From the NCBI GenBank assembly GCA_964519955.1, contig CAZFLM010000020.1, positions 1-64,000 on the forward strand: a DNA stretch of 64,000 bases. The letters run 5' to 3'. Of the stretch, positions 43,173 through 55,076 are shown piece by piece (the first letter of the stretch is position 1; every line of letters starts with the position of its first letter). The notes under the pieces were generated by a model. That model saw only the letters and a list, made by a program, of their open reading frames with translations, was not told the DNA's origin and made no database searches. The translations under genes were made by a program, and so were the position numbers. Source of the DNA: CAZFLM01 sp964519955 (lineage in GTDB: Bacteria > Armatimonadota > Chthonomonadetes > Chthonomonadales > CAJBBX01).

Positions 43173-44453
43173 CTAGAGCTTCCAGCCCTGCCGGTACGGT
43201 TCCCGGATGAACGGGGCCGCCTCGGGACAGTCGATGACCTTGAAGCGCTTACTGTCCCACTCCAGCGGCTTGCCCGCCCGGTAGGCCACGTTGCCCAGCA
43301 GCACGGTCTCCGTCAGCTCACCGGCGTAGTCGAAGTTGCACAGCGTCTTGCCGCCGGTCCTGATGGCGTTGAGCCACTCGGCATGGTGGCCGATCGAGTC
43401 GGGGATGGTCTTCGGTGGCGGTGTGAAGCCGGCGAAGTCCTTCTCCGGCAGCAGCACATGCTTCTCATAGTCCGAGATGAGCATGCCCTTCTCGCCTACG
43501 AACAGCGTCCCATTGCCCCACGCCGGCAGCACCCCGTCGGCGAAGTAGTGCGGCCGCTCCTCGCCGTGGTACCACGTGAGCTTCACGGCCGGCTTGTCGC
43601 CACGGGCGGGGAAGTCGTACTTCACGATCAGCCAGGCCGGCGTCGACTCCGGGTGCACCGGCGGCCCCTCGGCTTCCACGCGGGTCGCGGCGCCGAGCCC
43701 AAGCGCCCACTTCGGCAGGTCGATGTGGTGACACGCCAGGTCCGCCAGCGTGCCGCCGCCGAACGCCCACCAGGCGCGCCAACTGAACGGGGCATAGGCC
43801 GGGTGGTACGACCGGTAGGGCGCGGGGCCAAGCCAGAGGTCCCAGTCGAGCCCGGCGGGTACCGGCGGCGTGTCCGTCGGCCGGTCGCCCGCGGACCGGC
43901 TGCCTCCAACCCACACGTGGACCTCGTTGATCGGGCCGATCGCGCCGGACTGCACCAACTCGACGACGCGCCGGTAGTTGAGGCCCGCGTGGATCTGCGT
44001 GCCCATCTGCGTGACGCGCTTGTGCTCCCGCGCGAGTCTCGAAATGGTGCGCGTCTCGGTCACGTTGTGCGTCAGCGGCTTCTCGCAGTAGACGTGGATA
44101 CCGGCCCGCAGGGCATAGGCCGTGGCGACCGCATGCGTGTGGTCCGGCGTGCAGACGCACACCGCGTCGAGGCCCCCCGCGTCGATCATCTTGCGGAAGT
44201 CCGAGTACGTCTTCGCCCCGGGGAACTTCTCAGCGACGCCGCCGAGGATCTTGGCGTCCACGTCGCACAGCGCGACCATGTTCTCGCCGCTGACGCCCCC
44301 GACGCTGTAGCCGCCCTGGCCGCCCACGCCGATGACGCCCACGTTCAGCTTGTCCGAACGCCCCATGGCCCGTGCTCCTCTACCGGCCGCCAGTCCCGCC
44401 GCAACCGCACCAGCGCCGACGATGAACTCGCGCCGCCCAATCTGCTGGCTCAT
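43173..44453 (-). CDS. Tat-exported Gfo/Idh/MocA family oxidoreductase
   Basis: A 426-aa protein. MSQQIGRREFIVGAGAVAAG is a Tat signal. VGVIGVGGQGGYSVGG binds the cofactor, YCEKPLTHNVTETR holds the EKP Lys, and GGTLADLACHHIDLPKW the active-site His/Asp. ATG 44453 has GGAGGAACT directly before it. It lies downstream of a tandem DUF1080 gene and two isomerase genes on the same strand. This order suits the 3-keto-glycoside route: this enzyme would oxidise C3 of a glycoside outside the cytoplasm, and the DUF1080 protein would cleave it. Confidence 0.92.
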   Translation of the reverse strand: MSQQIGRREFIVGAGAVAAGLAAGRGARAMGRSDKLNVGVIGVGGQGGYSVGGVSGENMVALCDVDAKILGGVAEKFPGAKTYSDFRKMIDAGGLDAVCVCTPDHTHAVATAYALRAGIHVYCEKPLTHNVTETRTISRLAREHKRVTQMGTQIHAGLNYRRVVELVQSGAIGPINEVHVWVGGSRSAGDRPTDTPPVPAGLDWDLWLGPAPYRSYHPAYAPFSWRAWWAFGGGTLADLACHHIDLPKWALGLGAATRVEAEGPPVHPESTPAWLIVKYDFPARGDKPAVKLTWYHGEERPHYFADGVLPAWGNGTLFVGEKGMLISDYEKHVLLPEKDFAGFTPPPKTIPDSIGHHAEWLNAIRTGGKTLCNFDYAGELTETVLLGNVAYRAGKPLEWDSKRFKVIDCPEAAPFIREPYRQGWKL

Positions 44454-44532
44454 AGTTCCTCCATCCGACAGTGGCAGGAGTAAGGGACAGCACGTACCGA
44501 ACCCGCCGCCCATACTCCCGCACGAGCCCACG

Positions 44533-44560
44533 TTCGACCTTCGACCTTCGACCCTCGACC
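44533..44560. repeat. Heptamer tandem repeat (TTCGACC), four units
   Basis: Three perfect TTCGACC units and one CTCGACC in direct tandem, in the gap between the Tat oxidoreductase start and the DUF1080 stop. Confidence 0.8.
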
Positions 44561-44567
44561 GGACCCC

Positions 44568-45824
44568 CTACTTCCGCGGGATCTCCCGGATGTAGATGTT
44601 CCTGAACCACAGGTTGCTGCCGTGATGCTGCAGTTCGATTTGGCCGGTCGGGTAGATCGGCTTGTCGCGCTCCCAGTAGTTCTCCATGGTCACGTTGTTC
44701 ACGATCAGCTTGTCGTTCAGGTGGATCGTGACCTTCTCGCCGACCATCAGGATGCGGAACCGGTTCCACTGCTCCGGCGGGTTGTCCGCCTTCTCCGTGG
44801 GGTTGCTGGGGTTCTTCTGGTTGTTGTAGAGCCCGCCGGAGCCCAGCGGGTTGTCCCAGATCTGCACCTGTGGGCTGCCGCGCAGGTAGATGCCGCTGTC
44901 GCCGCCCGGCTCAATCTTCCAGTCCACCAGCATCTCGAAGTCGGCGTAGTCCTTCACGGTGCACAGGCTGCTGTTCTTGCCGTCGTACGTGATGCAGCCG
45001 TCCTTGACGGACCAGTGCTTCAGCGCCTCGGTCGTCGCCTTGGCGATGGCGTCGGTCAACTCCTGCGGCGACATCTTGGCGCGGGCCGGCGGATCGGCGA
45101 CCAGCCCCTTCCACCCGTTCAGCGTCTTGCCGTCGAACAGGGCGGTGAAGCCGGCCGGCGGTACGTTGTCCTTCTCCGGCTTGGAGAGGTCCTTCACGCG
45201 GATGTTGCGGAACTCGACCAGGCTGCCGTGCCCGAGGAAGCCGATGTGTCCGGTGGTGCGGCGGAAGCCCGGGTGCACGAGCAGCGTCTCGGCGTCGGTC
45301 ACCGTGTTCAGGTCGGCGTCGACGATCGGGAATCCGTTCAGCTTGATGCGCATCTTGCGGCCGATGGCGCTGATCTCGTAGCTATTCCACTGGCCGACGG
45401 GCTTCAGATGGCCGCGGATCGTGGGCACAACCTTGTAGATGGAGCCGCAGTACTGGCCCGGCTCCAGGTTCGCGTACATCGGCGCGGTGTCGTCGAGCAC
45501 CTGTACTTCCATGCCGGCGTACGCCGCGTCACCCTCGAGCGGGGCGCGGATGCCGATGCCGTTGTTGCCGCCCGCCGAGAGCCGGAAGTCGCAGCGGAAG
45601 ATGAAGTCGGCGTACTCCTTCTCCGTGTACAGGTTGCCGCCGCCGTCTGCGGGGCACACCAGCGCGCCGTCCTTGACGACGTAGCCGGGGCCGTGGCCGC
45701 CGACGAGGGTCCATCCGTTCAGGGTCTTGCCGTCGAACAGCGAGGTGAACCCTCGCTCGACAGCGGCGGCCGGCCGGGCTGCCAGGAGTACGACGGCCGC
45801 CGCGAGAACTGCTAGTCTGCGCAT
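44568..45824 (-). CDS. Exported protein with two tandem DUF1080 (3-keto-disaccharide hydrolase) domains
   Basis: A 418-aa protein with signal peptide (1-22, ARPAAA). Domain 1 (about 25-212) starts [14 protein letters not shown] and ends [13 protein letters not shown]. Domain 2 (about 226-416) starts [16 protein letters not shown] and ends [13 protein letters not shown]. The identical opening motifs show internal duplication, but the interiors have diverged: [15 protein letters not shown] versus [15 protein letters not shown]. Family members hydrolyse 3-keto-glucosides. One domain may bind and the other cleave; which is active cannot be told. Its neighbours, a Tat oxidoreductase and two isomerases, fit a pathway. 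Confidence 0.9.
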   Translation of the reverse strand: MRRLAVLAAAVVLLAARPAAAVERGFTSLFDGKTLNGWTLVGGHGPGYVVKDGALVCPADGGGNLYTEKEYADFIFRCDFRLSAGGNNGIGIRAPLEGDAAYAGMEVQVLDDTAPMYANLEPGQYCGSIYKVVPTIRGHLKPVGQWNSYEISAIGRKMRIKLNGFPIVDADLNTVTDAETLLVHPGFRRTTGHIGFLGHGSLVEFRNIRVKDLSKPEKDNVPPAGFTALFDGKTLNGWKGLVADPPARAKMSPQELTDAIAKATTEALKHWSVKDGCITYDGKNSSLCTVKDYADFEMLVDWKIEPGGDSGIYLRGSPQVQIWDNPLGSGGLYNNQKNPSNPTEKADNPPEQWNRFRILMVGEKVTIHLNDKLIVNNVTMENYWERDKPIYPTGQIELQHHGSNLWFRNIYIREIPRK

Positions 45825-45834
45825 GTTGGGTTCC

Positions 45835-46716
45835 TTACTTCGCTGGTTCGAGCTTCTTGAGGGCGTCCTTCAGGCCGGCCAGGCTCTTCTCGATGCAGTC
45901 CATCGGCGTGGTCGCCGGGCTCTCGGCCTCGACGATCAGCCACCGCGTCCGCCCCATCTTCTTCAGGTCGGTGAGCGCCTTGGTCCAGTCGATGTCGCCC
46001 TGGCCGATGATGGCCTTGTCGTTCGTCTTGGAGTACTCCTTGACGTGAACGGTGCCCTGGCGGCCCTGGTACTGGGTCAGGTAGGGGATCGGGTCGACGC
46101 CCGCGCTCTTCGTGTTGCCGAAGTCGAGCTGCATGATGACGCGGCGGTCCGTGTTGCCGAAGAACACGTCCCAGCCCAGGCTGCCGTCCTCGAGCTTCTT
46201 GAAGTCGCCCGCGTGGCTGTGGTAGCCCACGAACATGTTCTCGGCGCGCAGCTTCTCGTTGATCTCGTTGAAGAGCTTGGCCGTCTCCAGCCACGCCGCC
46301 TTGTCCTTCGTGCGCTCGCCAGGCAGGCCCGGCACGATCAGGTAGCGGTTGCCGATGGTCTTGTTGAACGCGATGGTCTTCGCCAGGTTGTCGCCCATCA
46401 GCGTGTCGAGGCCGGTGTGGGTGCCGCAGCACTTGAGGCCGGCGTCGTCGAGCATCTTCTTCAGCTCCTCGGCCGACTTGCCGTAGTAGCCCGCGAACTC
46501 GACGCCGGCATAGCCCATCTTGCCGACCGCCTTCAGCACGCCGGCGAGGTCCTTGGCGCAGTCGTCGCGGACCGAGTAGAGCTGCACGCCGATCTGCCAC
46601 GGCCGGGGCGTGCGGGGGCGCTGCGGGCCCGCCGGCGGGTCCTGCGCCAGCGCCTGCACGGCGCACCCGAGGAGCAGCGCGAGCGTCAGAGCGACTAGTG
46701 ATCTCCGTCCTGTCAT
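45835..46716 (-). CDS. Exported sugar isomerase/epimerase-like TIM barrel
   Basis: A 293-aa protein with a signal peptide (1-24, AVQALAQ). The barrel starts [20 protein letters not shown]. Metal ligands are likely in [31 protein letters not shown] and WLIVEAES. It is a close paralog of the protein at 46796-47548 ([14 protein letters not shown] versus [28 protein letters not shown] versus GYDGVEFAGYHGRS), but that one lacks a signal. The pair suggests the same chemistry in two compartments. It lies 10 bases upstream of the tandem DUF1080 gene. Confidence 0.88.
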   Translation of the reverse strand: MTGRRSLVALTLALLLGCAVQALAQDPPAGPQRPRTPRPWQIGVQLYSVRDDCAKDLAGVLKAVGKMGYAGVEFAGYYGKSAEELKKMLDDAGLKCCGTHTGLDTLMGDNLAKTIAFNKTIGNRYLIVPGLPGERTKDKAAWLETAKLFNEINEKLRAENMFVGYHSHAGDFKKLEDGSLGWDVFFGNTDRRVIMQLDFGNTKSAGVDPIPYLTQYQGRQGTVHVKEYSKTNDKAIIGQGDIDWTKALTDLKKMGRTRWLIVEAESPATTPMDCIEKSLAGLKDALKKLEPAK

Positions 46717-46770
46717 GGTCTGTTATCTCCCATCACCATTGCGGTGTGTATCTACCGTATACCCGGCCCC

Positions 46771-46791
46771 AATCCCCAAGTCCCAAGTCCC
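46771..46791. repeat. Heptamer tandem repeat (AAGTCCC), three units
   Basis: AATCCCC followed by two AAGTCCC units, between the two isomerase paralogs. Confidence 0.6.
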
Positions 46792-46795
46792 GCCG

Positions 46796-47548
46796 TCACT
46801 TGCCCATCGCCCGCAGGTTCTGCAGGCACTTGCCCACGCAGTCCAGCGGCGGCAGGGCGTAGCTCTCTTGCTCCACGATGTACCACTGCGTCGCGCCACT
46901 CGTCTCGCACAGGTCGAAGATCGTCTGCCAGGGCACCTGCCCCTCGCCGATCAGCGCCTTGTCGTAGCCAGCGGCATACTCCTTGAGATGGACAGTCAGC
47001 GCGCGCCCTGGGTATCGCTTGAGGAACGGCACGATGTCCGCGCCCCCGTGCATCGCGTTGCCGGAGTCGAGCTGCATCACCACGTCCCGCACCGTGTTGC
47101 CGAAGAACGTGTCCCAGGGCATCTCACCGTCGAGCGGCGTGAACTCGGTAAAGTGGTTGTGGTAGCCGACGTACATGCCCTGTGCGCGCGCCTTCGCGGA
47201 CACCTCGTTGAAGATCGCGGCGGTCTTCTGCCAGGCGGCGCGGGTCTGCGTGTACTCGCCGGGGAGCCCCGGAACGATGAGGAACGGGTTGCCGAGGGTC
47301 TTGTTGAAGTCGATCGCCTTCTGCAGCTCGTCCCCGAGCACTGTGTCGATGCCCGTGTGCGTGCCGCAGCACTTCAGGCCAAGGTCGTCGAGGATCGTCT
47401 TCAACTCCACCGCGCTGCGGCCGTGGTAGCCGGCGAACTCGACGCCGTCGTAGCCCATCTTCGCGACGGCGGCCAGCGAGCCGGGCAGGTCCTTCGCGCA
47501 GTCGTCGCGGATGGAGTAGAGCTGCAGTGCGATCGGTATCTTGGACAT
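46796..47548 (-). CDS. Cytoplasmic sugar isomerase/epimerase-like TIM barrel
   Basis: A 250-aa paralog of the exported protein at 45835-46716, here without a signal: MSKIPIALQLYSIRDDC. Metal-site segments are VGYHNHFTEF, VMQLDSGNAM, LTVHLKEYAAG and WYIVEQES. ATG 47548 has AAGGAGACACCG before it; the long upstream frame is not conserved. Chemistry is expected to be isomerisation, epimerisation or beta-elimination of a keto-sugar. It is the first gene of the isomerase-isomerase-DUF1080-oxidoreductase set. Confidence 0.88.
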   Translation of the reverse strand: MSKIPIALQLYSIRDDCAKDLPGSLAAVAKMGYDGVEFAGYHGRSAVELKTILDDLGLKCCGTHTGIDTVLGDELQKAIDFNKTLGNPFLIVPGLPGEYTQTRAAWQKTAAIFNEVSAKARAQGMYVGYHNHFTEFTPLDGEMPWDTFFGNTVRDVVMQLDSGNAMHGGADIVPFLKRYPGRALTVHLKEYAAGYDKALIGEGQVPWQTIFDLCETSGATQWYIVEQESYALPPLDCVGKCLQNLRAMGK

Positions 47549-47731
47549 CGGTGTCTCCTTGAGCGGTACAAGCCCGCGCTCCAGTGCGGCCGGGCCATTC
47601 GGACTGTTGGCCGCGGGCGCGCGCGTTTCCTGCCGCATTCGGCAGCGCGTCGGGGTACCACGGGGTATCGGTGACGGCAGGGGGCGGCACTGCGCATCGC
47701 GATCGGTGGGCATGCGAGCGGTGGCGTCGTC

Positions 47732-47890
47732 GTGCCGGACGGTGGGCTCGCACCTCGCGACGGCGCCCCGGCGGAGATCGCCGTCGCCAACGCGGACGTG
47801 AACCCGGCGCTGGCGCTGGAGATGGCCGCGTGGGATGCTGCCGGCGACGAAGCGTGGCGCCTGGTTGCCCAGTGGGAGCGCGACCTCTGA
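47732..47890 (+). CDS. Small hypothetical ORF (52 aa) or gene remnant
   Basis: From GTG 47732 the frame reads VPDGGLAPRDGAPAEIAVAN and continues with acidic, amphipathic, protein-like sequence to WERDL and TGA 47888-47890. The frame is also open upstream as far as a TGA at 47672 (LRIAIGGHASGG), but without an ATG or GTG. It could be a small protein or the 3' end of a decayed gene. No family recognised. It converges on hypE. The rest of 47549-47897 shows nothing. Confidence 0.3.
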   Translation: MPDGGLAPRDGAPAEIAVANADVNPALALEMAAWDAAGDEAWRLVAQWERDL

Positions 47891-47897
47891 CGGCGCC

Positions 47898-49019
47898 CTA
47901 GCAGATCCGCGGCAACTGCTCCCCGCTCATCATGTCCACGATCCGGTTCGCGCCGATGCGGCTGCGCAGCACCACCAGGCGGTCCGCATCCGTTCCGACC
48001 TGCCCGATGCGCACCGCCCCCTCGCCGTGCGGCAGCGCCCGCAGCACCTCCACGGCGCGCTCCGCGTCCTCGCCCGCCACGAACGCCACGAACCGCCCCT
48101 CGTTCGCCACATAGAGCGGGTCGAACCCCAGGATCTCGCAGGCGCCCCGCACGTCGTCGCGCACCGGGATGCTCGCCTCGTCGACGCGGATGCGCGCGCC
48201 GGACGCCTCGGCGATCTCCACGAGTGCGCTCGCCAGGCCGCCGCGGGTCAGGTCGCGCAGGCAGCGGACGCGGATGCCGGCGTCCAGCAGCGCTGCTACC
48301 AGGTGGTTGAGCGGCGCGCAGTCGCTCTCGATCTCCGACTCGAACTCAAGCCCCTCGCGCACCGCCATGATCGCCATGCCGTGGCGCCCCAGGTCCCCGT
48401 TGATGAGCACCGCGTCGCCTGGCTGCACGGAGGTCGGCGCGATGTCCAGGTCGTGCGCGATGACGCCGACGCCCGCCGTGTTGATGAACACCCCGTCCGC
48501 CTTGCCGCGGTCGACCACCTTGGTGTCGCCTGTGACGATGCTGACGCCCGCCGCGTCGGCCGCCACACGCATGGAGCGAGCGATGGCCCACAGCTCCTCC
48601 ATCGGCAGGCCTTCCTCGATGACGAAGCCCGCGGTGAGGTAGAGCGGCTGCGCGCCACACATCGCGAGGTCGTTCACGGTGCCATCCACCGCGAGCGTGC
48701 CGATGTTGCCGCCCGGGAAGAATCGGGGGCGCACCACGTACGAGTCGGTCGTCATCGCCAGACGCGCGCCGGCCGGCGTCTCGAAGACCGCGCCATCGTG
48801 CCGGCGGTCGAGCAGGGGGTTGGAGAAGGCTGCGCCGAACAGGCGCGCGATCAGGTCGTTCATCAGCCGCCCGCCGCCGCCGTGGGCCATCATTACGTGC
48901 GGGTAGTCGCTGATGGGCAGCGGGCAGGAGAGCGTCATCTCGCGAGGAGCGGGCCCGCCTTGGACCGCCGGCGCCCTCGCCGGCAGACCTCGGACCTCGT
49001 CATCGGGTTGCATCGTCAT
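47898..49019 (-). CDS. hypE: Hydrogenase maturation protein HypE
   Basis: A 373-aa PurM-like ATPase that dehydrates carbamoyl to cyanide on its C-terminal Cys for the NiFe site. The C-terminus is LPRIC with the essential last Cys. [44 protein letters not shown] and [13 protein letters not shown] are family motifs. ATG 49019 overlaps the hypD stop by four bases. The N-terminus is about 30 residues longer than usual, so a later start such as the Met in PREMTLSC is possible. It is the last gene of the hyp operon. Confidence 0.95.
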   Translation of the reverse strand: MTMQPDDEVRGLPARAPAVQGGPAPREMTLSCPLPISDYPHVMMAHGGGGRLMNDLIARLFGAAFSNPLLDRRHDGAVFETPAGARLAMTTDSYVVRPRFFPGGNIGTLAVDGTVNDLAMCGAQPLYLTAGFVIEEGLPMEELWAIARSMRVAADAAGVSIVTGDTKVVDRGKADGVFINTAGVGVIAHDLDIAPTSVQPGDAVLINGDLGRHGMAIMAVREGLEFESEIESDCAPLNHLVAALLDAGIRVRCLRDLTRGGLASALVEIAEASGARIRVDEASIPVRDDVRGACEILGFDPLYVANEGRFVAFVAGEDAERAVEVLRALPHGEGAVRIGQVGTDADRLVVLRSRIGANRIVDMMSGEQLPRIC

Positions 49020-50125
49020 TCGGTAGCCCCAGTCGGCGCGCCGGCTCGCCGGTAGCGGTAGTAGGCGGCGCAGGCGCCCTCGTTCGAGACCATCGTCGCG
49101 CCGAGGGGATGCTCCGGTGTGCAGCGCGTGCCGAATGCCGGGCACTCGCCGGGCTTGCGCACGCCCTGCAGCACCAGGCCGCTGATGCACTCGCCGGCAT
49201 GCTCCTCAGCGTAGGTCGCCGCGCCGAACCGGTTCTCCGCATCGTACGCGGCGTACTCGTCGCGGATCGCCAGGCCGCTGTTCGGGATGAAGCCGATGCC
49301 GCGCCACTTGCGGTCCGCCACGCGGAAGACGCGGTCGATGGCGTCCTGCGCCGGCCGGTTCCCCTCGCGGGTGACGACGCGCGCGTAGGCGTTCTCGACG
49401 ACGGGCCGCCCCTCTTCGAGCAGCCTCACGCACGTCGCGATGCCGCGCAGGATGTCCGTCGGCTCGAAGCCGGTCACCGCGATCGGCACACGGTACTTCT
49501 CGGCGAGCGGGTCGTACTCGTGGTAGCCCATCACGGCGCACACGTGCCCCGCCGCGAGGAACCCCTGAACCAGCGAGTCCGGCGAGGAGAGGATGGTCTC
49601 GATGGCCGGCGGCACGCGCACGTGCGACACGAGCAGAGTGAAGTTGCCCAGGCCCTGCGCCGCCGCCTGCAGCACGGTCATCGCGTTCGCCGGGGCGGTG
49701 GTCTCGAACCCGACCGCGAAGAAGACGACCTGCCGGTCCGGGTTCTCGGCGGCGATACGCACGGCGTCAAGCGGGGAGTAGACCATCCGCACGTCGCCGC
49801 CGGTCGCCTTGACGGAGAGCAGGTCGCGGGCGGTCCCGGGCACGCGCAGCATGTCGCCGAACGAGCAGAAGGTGACTTCGGGGCGGCTCGCGATCTCGAC
49901 GGCCTTGTCGATCAACTCGACGGGCGTCACGCACACCGGGCAGCCGGGCCCGTGGATCAGGGTGATCTCCGGGGGGAGCAGTTCGTCGACGCCGAAGCGG
50001 ACGATGGCGTGCGTCTGGCCGCCGCACACCTCCATGATGCGCCAGGGCCGCGTGACGGTGCGGCGGATCTCGGCAGCCAGACGGGCGGCGTCCTCGGGGT
50101 CGCGATACTCGTCGACGAACCTCAT
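49016..50125 (-). CDS. hypD: Hydrogenase maturation protein HypD
   Basis: A 369-aa Fe-S protein that forms the scaffold for Fe(CN)2CO assembly with Hyp[47 protein letters not shown] and GFEPTDIL are hallmark motifs. The C-terminal cysteines [21 protein letters not shown] and [20 protein letters not shown] bind the 4Fe-4S cluster. ATG 50125 overlaps the hypC stop by four bases, as hypE overlaps hypD, which implies coupled translation. Confidence 0.96.
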   Translation of the reverse strand: MRFVDEYRDPEDAARLAAEIRRTVTRPWRIMEVCGGQTHAIVRFGVDELLPPEITLIHGPGCPVCVTPVELIDKAVEIASRPEVTFCSFGDMLRVPGTARDLLSVKATGGDVRMVYSPLDAVRIAAENPDRQVVFFAVGFETTAPANAMTVLQAAAQGLGNFTLLVSHVRVPPAIETILSSPDSLVQGFLAAGHVCAVMGYHEYDPLAEKYRVPIAVTGFEPTDILRGIATCVRLLEEGRPVVENAYARVVTREGNRPAQDAIDRVFRVADRKWRGIGFIPNSGLAIRDEYAAYDAENRFGAATYAEEHAGECISGLVLQGVRKPGECPAFGTRCTPEHPLGATMVSNEGACAAYYRYRRAGAPTGATE

Positions 50126-50379
50126 TCCTCGGGCCCCGCCAGGTCCTTCAGCTCGTCGATCTGCCGCAGGTACTCGAAGACCTCCTGCGCCTCGGCCTCG
50201 TCCACGCGGTTCAGCGCGAACCCGGCGTGGACAATGACGTACTCGCCGATCTGGATGTCGGGCACATAGGCGAGGCTGACCTGCTTCTGGATGCCGCCGA
50301 AGCTCACCTTGCCCGAGCGCTGCAGCACGTTGTCGCTGTCCTGGATCGAGACGACCTTACCCGGTACCGCCAAGCACAT
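50122..50379 (-). CDS. hypC: Hydrogenase maturation chaperone HypC
   Basis: An 85-aa HypC/HupF chaperone. [12 protein letters not shown] has the essential Cys2, and [19 protein letters not shown] is the family's beta-barrel signature. It carries the iron ligand complex to the large subunit together with HypD. The gene starts inside the end of hypF (23-base overlap) and overlaps hypD by four bases. Confidence 0.95.
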   Translation of the reverse strand: MCLAVPGKVVSIQDSDNVLQRSGKVSFGGIQKQVSLAYVPDIQIGEYVIVHAGFALNRVDEAEAQEVFEYLRQIDELKDLAGPEE

Positions 50380-52711
50380 CGCGTTCCTCCGCGGCCCCTA
50401 TCAGGGCCGCCACGGCCTGGCCCGCTGCGATCCCACCGTCGTTCGGCGGTATGCGCTGGTGCCAGTATGGGGCGAAGCCGGCCTCGCGCAGCGCGCACAC
50501 GGTCAGCTCCGTAAGCAGTCGGTTCTGGAAACACCCTCCGGTGAGCACCACGTGCCGCTCTCCGGCCTTCTCCGCGGCCCGCACGATCGCCGTCGCCAGC
50601 GTGCGGTGGAACCGCCCGGCGATCACCGGCACGGGCACGCCGATCGCCATGGCCTCGACGATCGAGCGGATGCACGGGCCCCAGTCGAGCGTCGCGGGCT
50701 CGCCGTCGACCCACGGCATGGGATAGTACCCGGCATTGGCGCTCGCGGTCGCGGCGAACTCCAGCTCCATCGCGGCCTGGCCCTCGTGGCGCACCTTGCC
50801 GCGCAGCCCGACGAGCGCCGCCACCGCGTCGAACAGCCGCCCCGCGCTGGAGGTGAGCGGCGCGTTCATGCCGGTGTCGATGAGCCGCGTCAGGTTGCGC
50901 CCCTCGGCCTCCGAGAAGCCCAGCCGCGCCGCCTGCTCGGCGATGTCGATGTCCGGCAGCTCGGCAATGGCCCCCAGCGCGGTCCGGCGGGGCTCCTTGA
51001 TGGCTGCTTCGCCGCCCGGCAACCGGAACGGGCGCAGCCTGGCTACTCGTTCGAACGCAGCACCGTCGACCCGCAGGAACTCGCCGCCCCACACCGTCCC
51101 GTCCGTCCCGTACCCCGTCCCGTCCCACGAGACGCCCAGCACCGGCCCGCGCAGGTCGTTGTCCGCCATACACGCCAGCACGTGCGCGTGGTGGTGCTGA
51201 ACGCCGACCTTGGCGCCCGTCATCCGTTCCGCCGCCCGCGTCGACAGGTAGTCCGGGTGCAGGTCGTGCGCCACTCTGGTCTGCTCGGGCATCTCGTACA
51301 GCGCCCGCAGGTCGTCCGCGACGCGCCGGAACGCGCCGAACGCCTCCGCGTTGTCCAAGTCGCCGATGTGCTGGCTCAGGAACACCTGTCCGCCCGTCGC
51401 TACGGCCACCGCGTTCTTAAGCTGCGCGCCGACCGCCAGCACGGCCCCTTGCGGCACGCTCGCCGGCGGCGGCAGGGGCGCGTAGCCGCGCGCCCGGCGC
51501 ATCACCTGCTCGCGGCCCAGCACGATCCGGACCACCGAGTCGTCCACATGCCGCGCGATCGGCCGGTTGTGCGTCAGGAAGGTATCCGCGATGTCGGCCA
51601 GCCGCTCGAGCGCCTCTCCCTCGTCGATGCAGATGGGCTCGTCCGACCTGTTGCCACTGGTGGCGACGATCGGGAAGCCCAGCTCGCGCATCAGCAGGTG
51701 GTGCAGCGGCGTGTAGGGCAGCATCACCCCGAGATACGGGTTCGGGTACGACGACGCTCCGTCCGCGGTCACCGCGCCGGGAACGACGCTCGGCGCGAGA
51801 TGCGATGCGGCCTCGCGGCGGCGTTCGAGAAGCACGATGGGGCTCTCCGCTGACCGCAGGAGTCGTTCCTCCTGGTCGTTGGTGGCGCACAGGTCGCGGA
51901 CGGCCTGGAGCGAGGGCAGCATCACCGCCAGCGGCTTCTCCTCGCGCCTCTTGCGCGCTCGCAGCTCGCGCACCGTCGCCTCGTCCCGCGCGTCGCAGAT
52001 GAGCTGGTAGCCGCCCAGCCCCTTCACCGCCACGATGCGCCCGCGCCGGATGTCCTCGCAGGCCGCGAGGAGCGCGGCGTCGGCCTTCGCCGTGGGTGCC
52101 CCCGACGCGTCGCGGTACGTCAGGCGAGGGCCGCAGACCGGGCACGCGGTCGGCTGCGCGTGGAAGCGGCGGTCGACGGGGTAGTCGTACTCGCGGCGGC
52201 AGTCGGCGCACATCTCGAAGCCGCGCATCGTGGTGTTCGGCCGATCGTAGGGCAGCGACAGCACGATGGAGTAACGCGGCCCGCAGTTGGTGCAGTTGAT
52301 GAACGGGTACCGGTACCGCCGGTCGGCCGGGTCGAGCATTTCGCTCAGGCAGTCGTCGCACACGGCCAGGTCCGGCAGCACGACCACCGACTTCTCGCCC
52401 GCGTCGTCGCTGTGCCGGATCTCGAAGTGCTCGAAGCCGGCGGGGTCCAGCTCGACCGCCTCCATGCTCAGGATGCGCGCATGGGCGGGACACTCGGTGC
52501 GCACCCGCTGGCGGAACTCGGTGAGGGCGGGCGAGGGACCGTCCACCTCGATGAAGACGCCCTGCGCCGAGTTGAGCACCCAGCCGTGCAGGCGCATCTC
52601 CGTCGCCAGGCGGTACACGAAGGGGCGGAAGCCGACGCCCTGCACCGCCCCGCGGATCACGACCCGGAGCCGGCGAAGTGCGTGTTCGGTTGAGGACGAG
52701 CGGTGGGACAC
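50357..52711 (-). CDS. hypF: Carbamoyltransferase HypF
   Basis: A 784-aa HypF that makes the thiocarbamate on HypE from carbamoyl phosphate. Acylphosphatase domain: VVIRGAVQGVGFRPFVYRLA (about 15-34). Two zinc fingers: CDDCLSEM with INCTNCGPRYS, and CADCRREY with ACPVCGPRL. A YrdC-like domain (KGLGGYQLICDA) and a C-terminal Kae1-like domain (HHHAHVLACMADN, VLTGGCFQNRLL) follow. GTG 52711 with GGAG six bases upstream is the start. A strong hairpin lies in the gap between maeB and this gene. Confidence 0.96.
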   Translation of the reverse strand: MSHRSSSTEHALRRLRVVIRGAVQGVGFRPFVYRLATEMRLHGWVLNSAQGVFIEVDGPSPALTEFRQRVRTECPAHARILSMEAVELDPAGFEHFEIRHSDDAGEKSVVVLPDLAVCDDCLSEMLDPADRRYRYPFINCTNCGPRYSIVLSLPYDRPNTTMRGFEMCADCRREYDYPVDRRFHAQPTACPVCGPRLTYRDASGAPTAKADAALLAACEDIRRGRIVAVKGLGGYQLICDARDEATVRELRARKRREEKPLAVMLPSLQAVRDLCATNDQEERLLRSAESPIVLLERRREAASHLAPSVVPGAVTADGASSYPNPYLGVMLPYTPLHHLLMRELGFPIVATSGNRSDEPICIDEGEALERLADIADTFLTHNRPIARHVDDSVVRIVLGREQVMRRARGYAPLPPPASVPQGAVLAVGAQLKNAVAVATGGQVFLSQHIGDLDNAEAFGAFRRVADDLRALYEMPEQTRVAHDLHPDYLSTRAAERMTGAKVGVQHHHAHVLACMADNDLRGPVLGVSWDGTGYGTDGTVWGGEFLRVDGAAFERVARLRPFRLPGGEAAIKEPRRTALGAIAELPDIDIAEQAARLGFSEAEGRNLTRLIDTGMNAPLTSSAGRLFDAVAALVGLRGKVRHEGQAAMELEFAATASANAGYYPMPWVDGEPATLDWGPCIRSIVEAMAIGVPVPVIAGRFHRTLATAIVRAAEKAGERHVVLTGGCFQNRLLTELTVCALREAGFAPYWHQRIPPNDGGIAAGQAVAALIGAAEERDVLGGTG

Positions 52712-52734
52712 GGCCTACTCCGGGGGATATGCGT

Positions 52735-52787
52735 GGGGCCGGCGCTCTGCGGTCCGCCGTGCGGTGCGTCCGCTTCGCGCCGGCCCC
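52735..52787. promoter_or_regulatory. 11-bp hairpin between maeB and hypF
   Basis: GGGGCCGGCGC (52735-52745) pairs perfectly with GCGCCGGCCCC (52777-52787); the loop is 31 bases. It could be a partial terminator or mRNA-stability element that separates malic enzyme expression from that of hypF-C-D-E. Confidence 0.5.
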
Positions 52788-52820
52788 ATGGAGGTGCCAC
52801 CTGGTTGGACGCCGCCGTGG

Positions 52821-55075
<2,255 letters not shown>

Positions 55076-55076
<1 letters not shown>

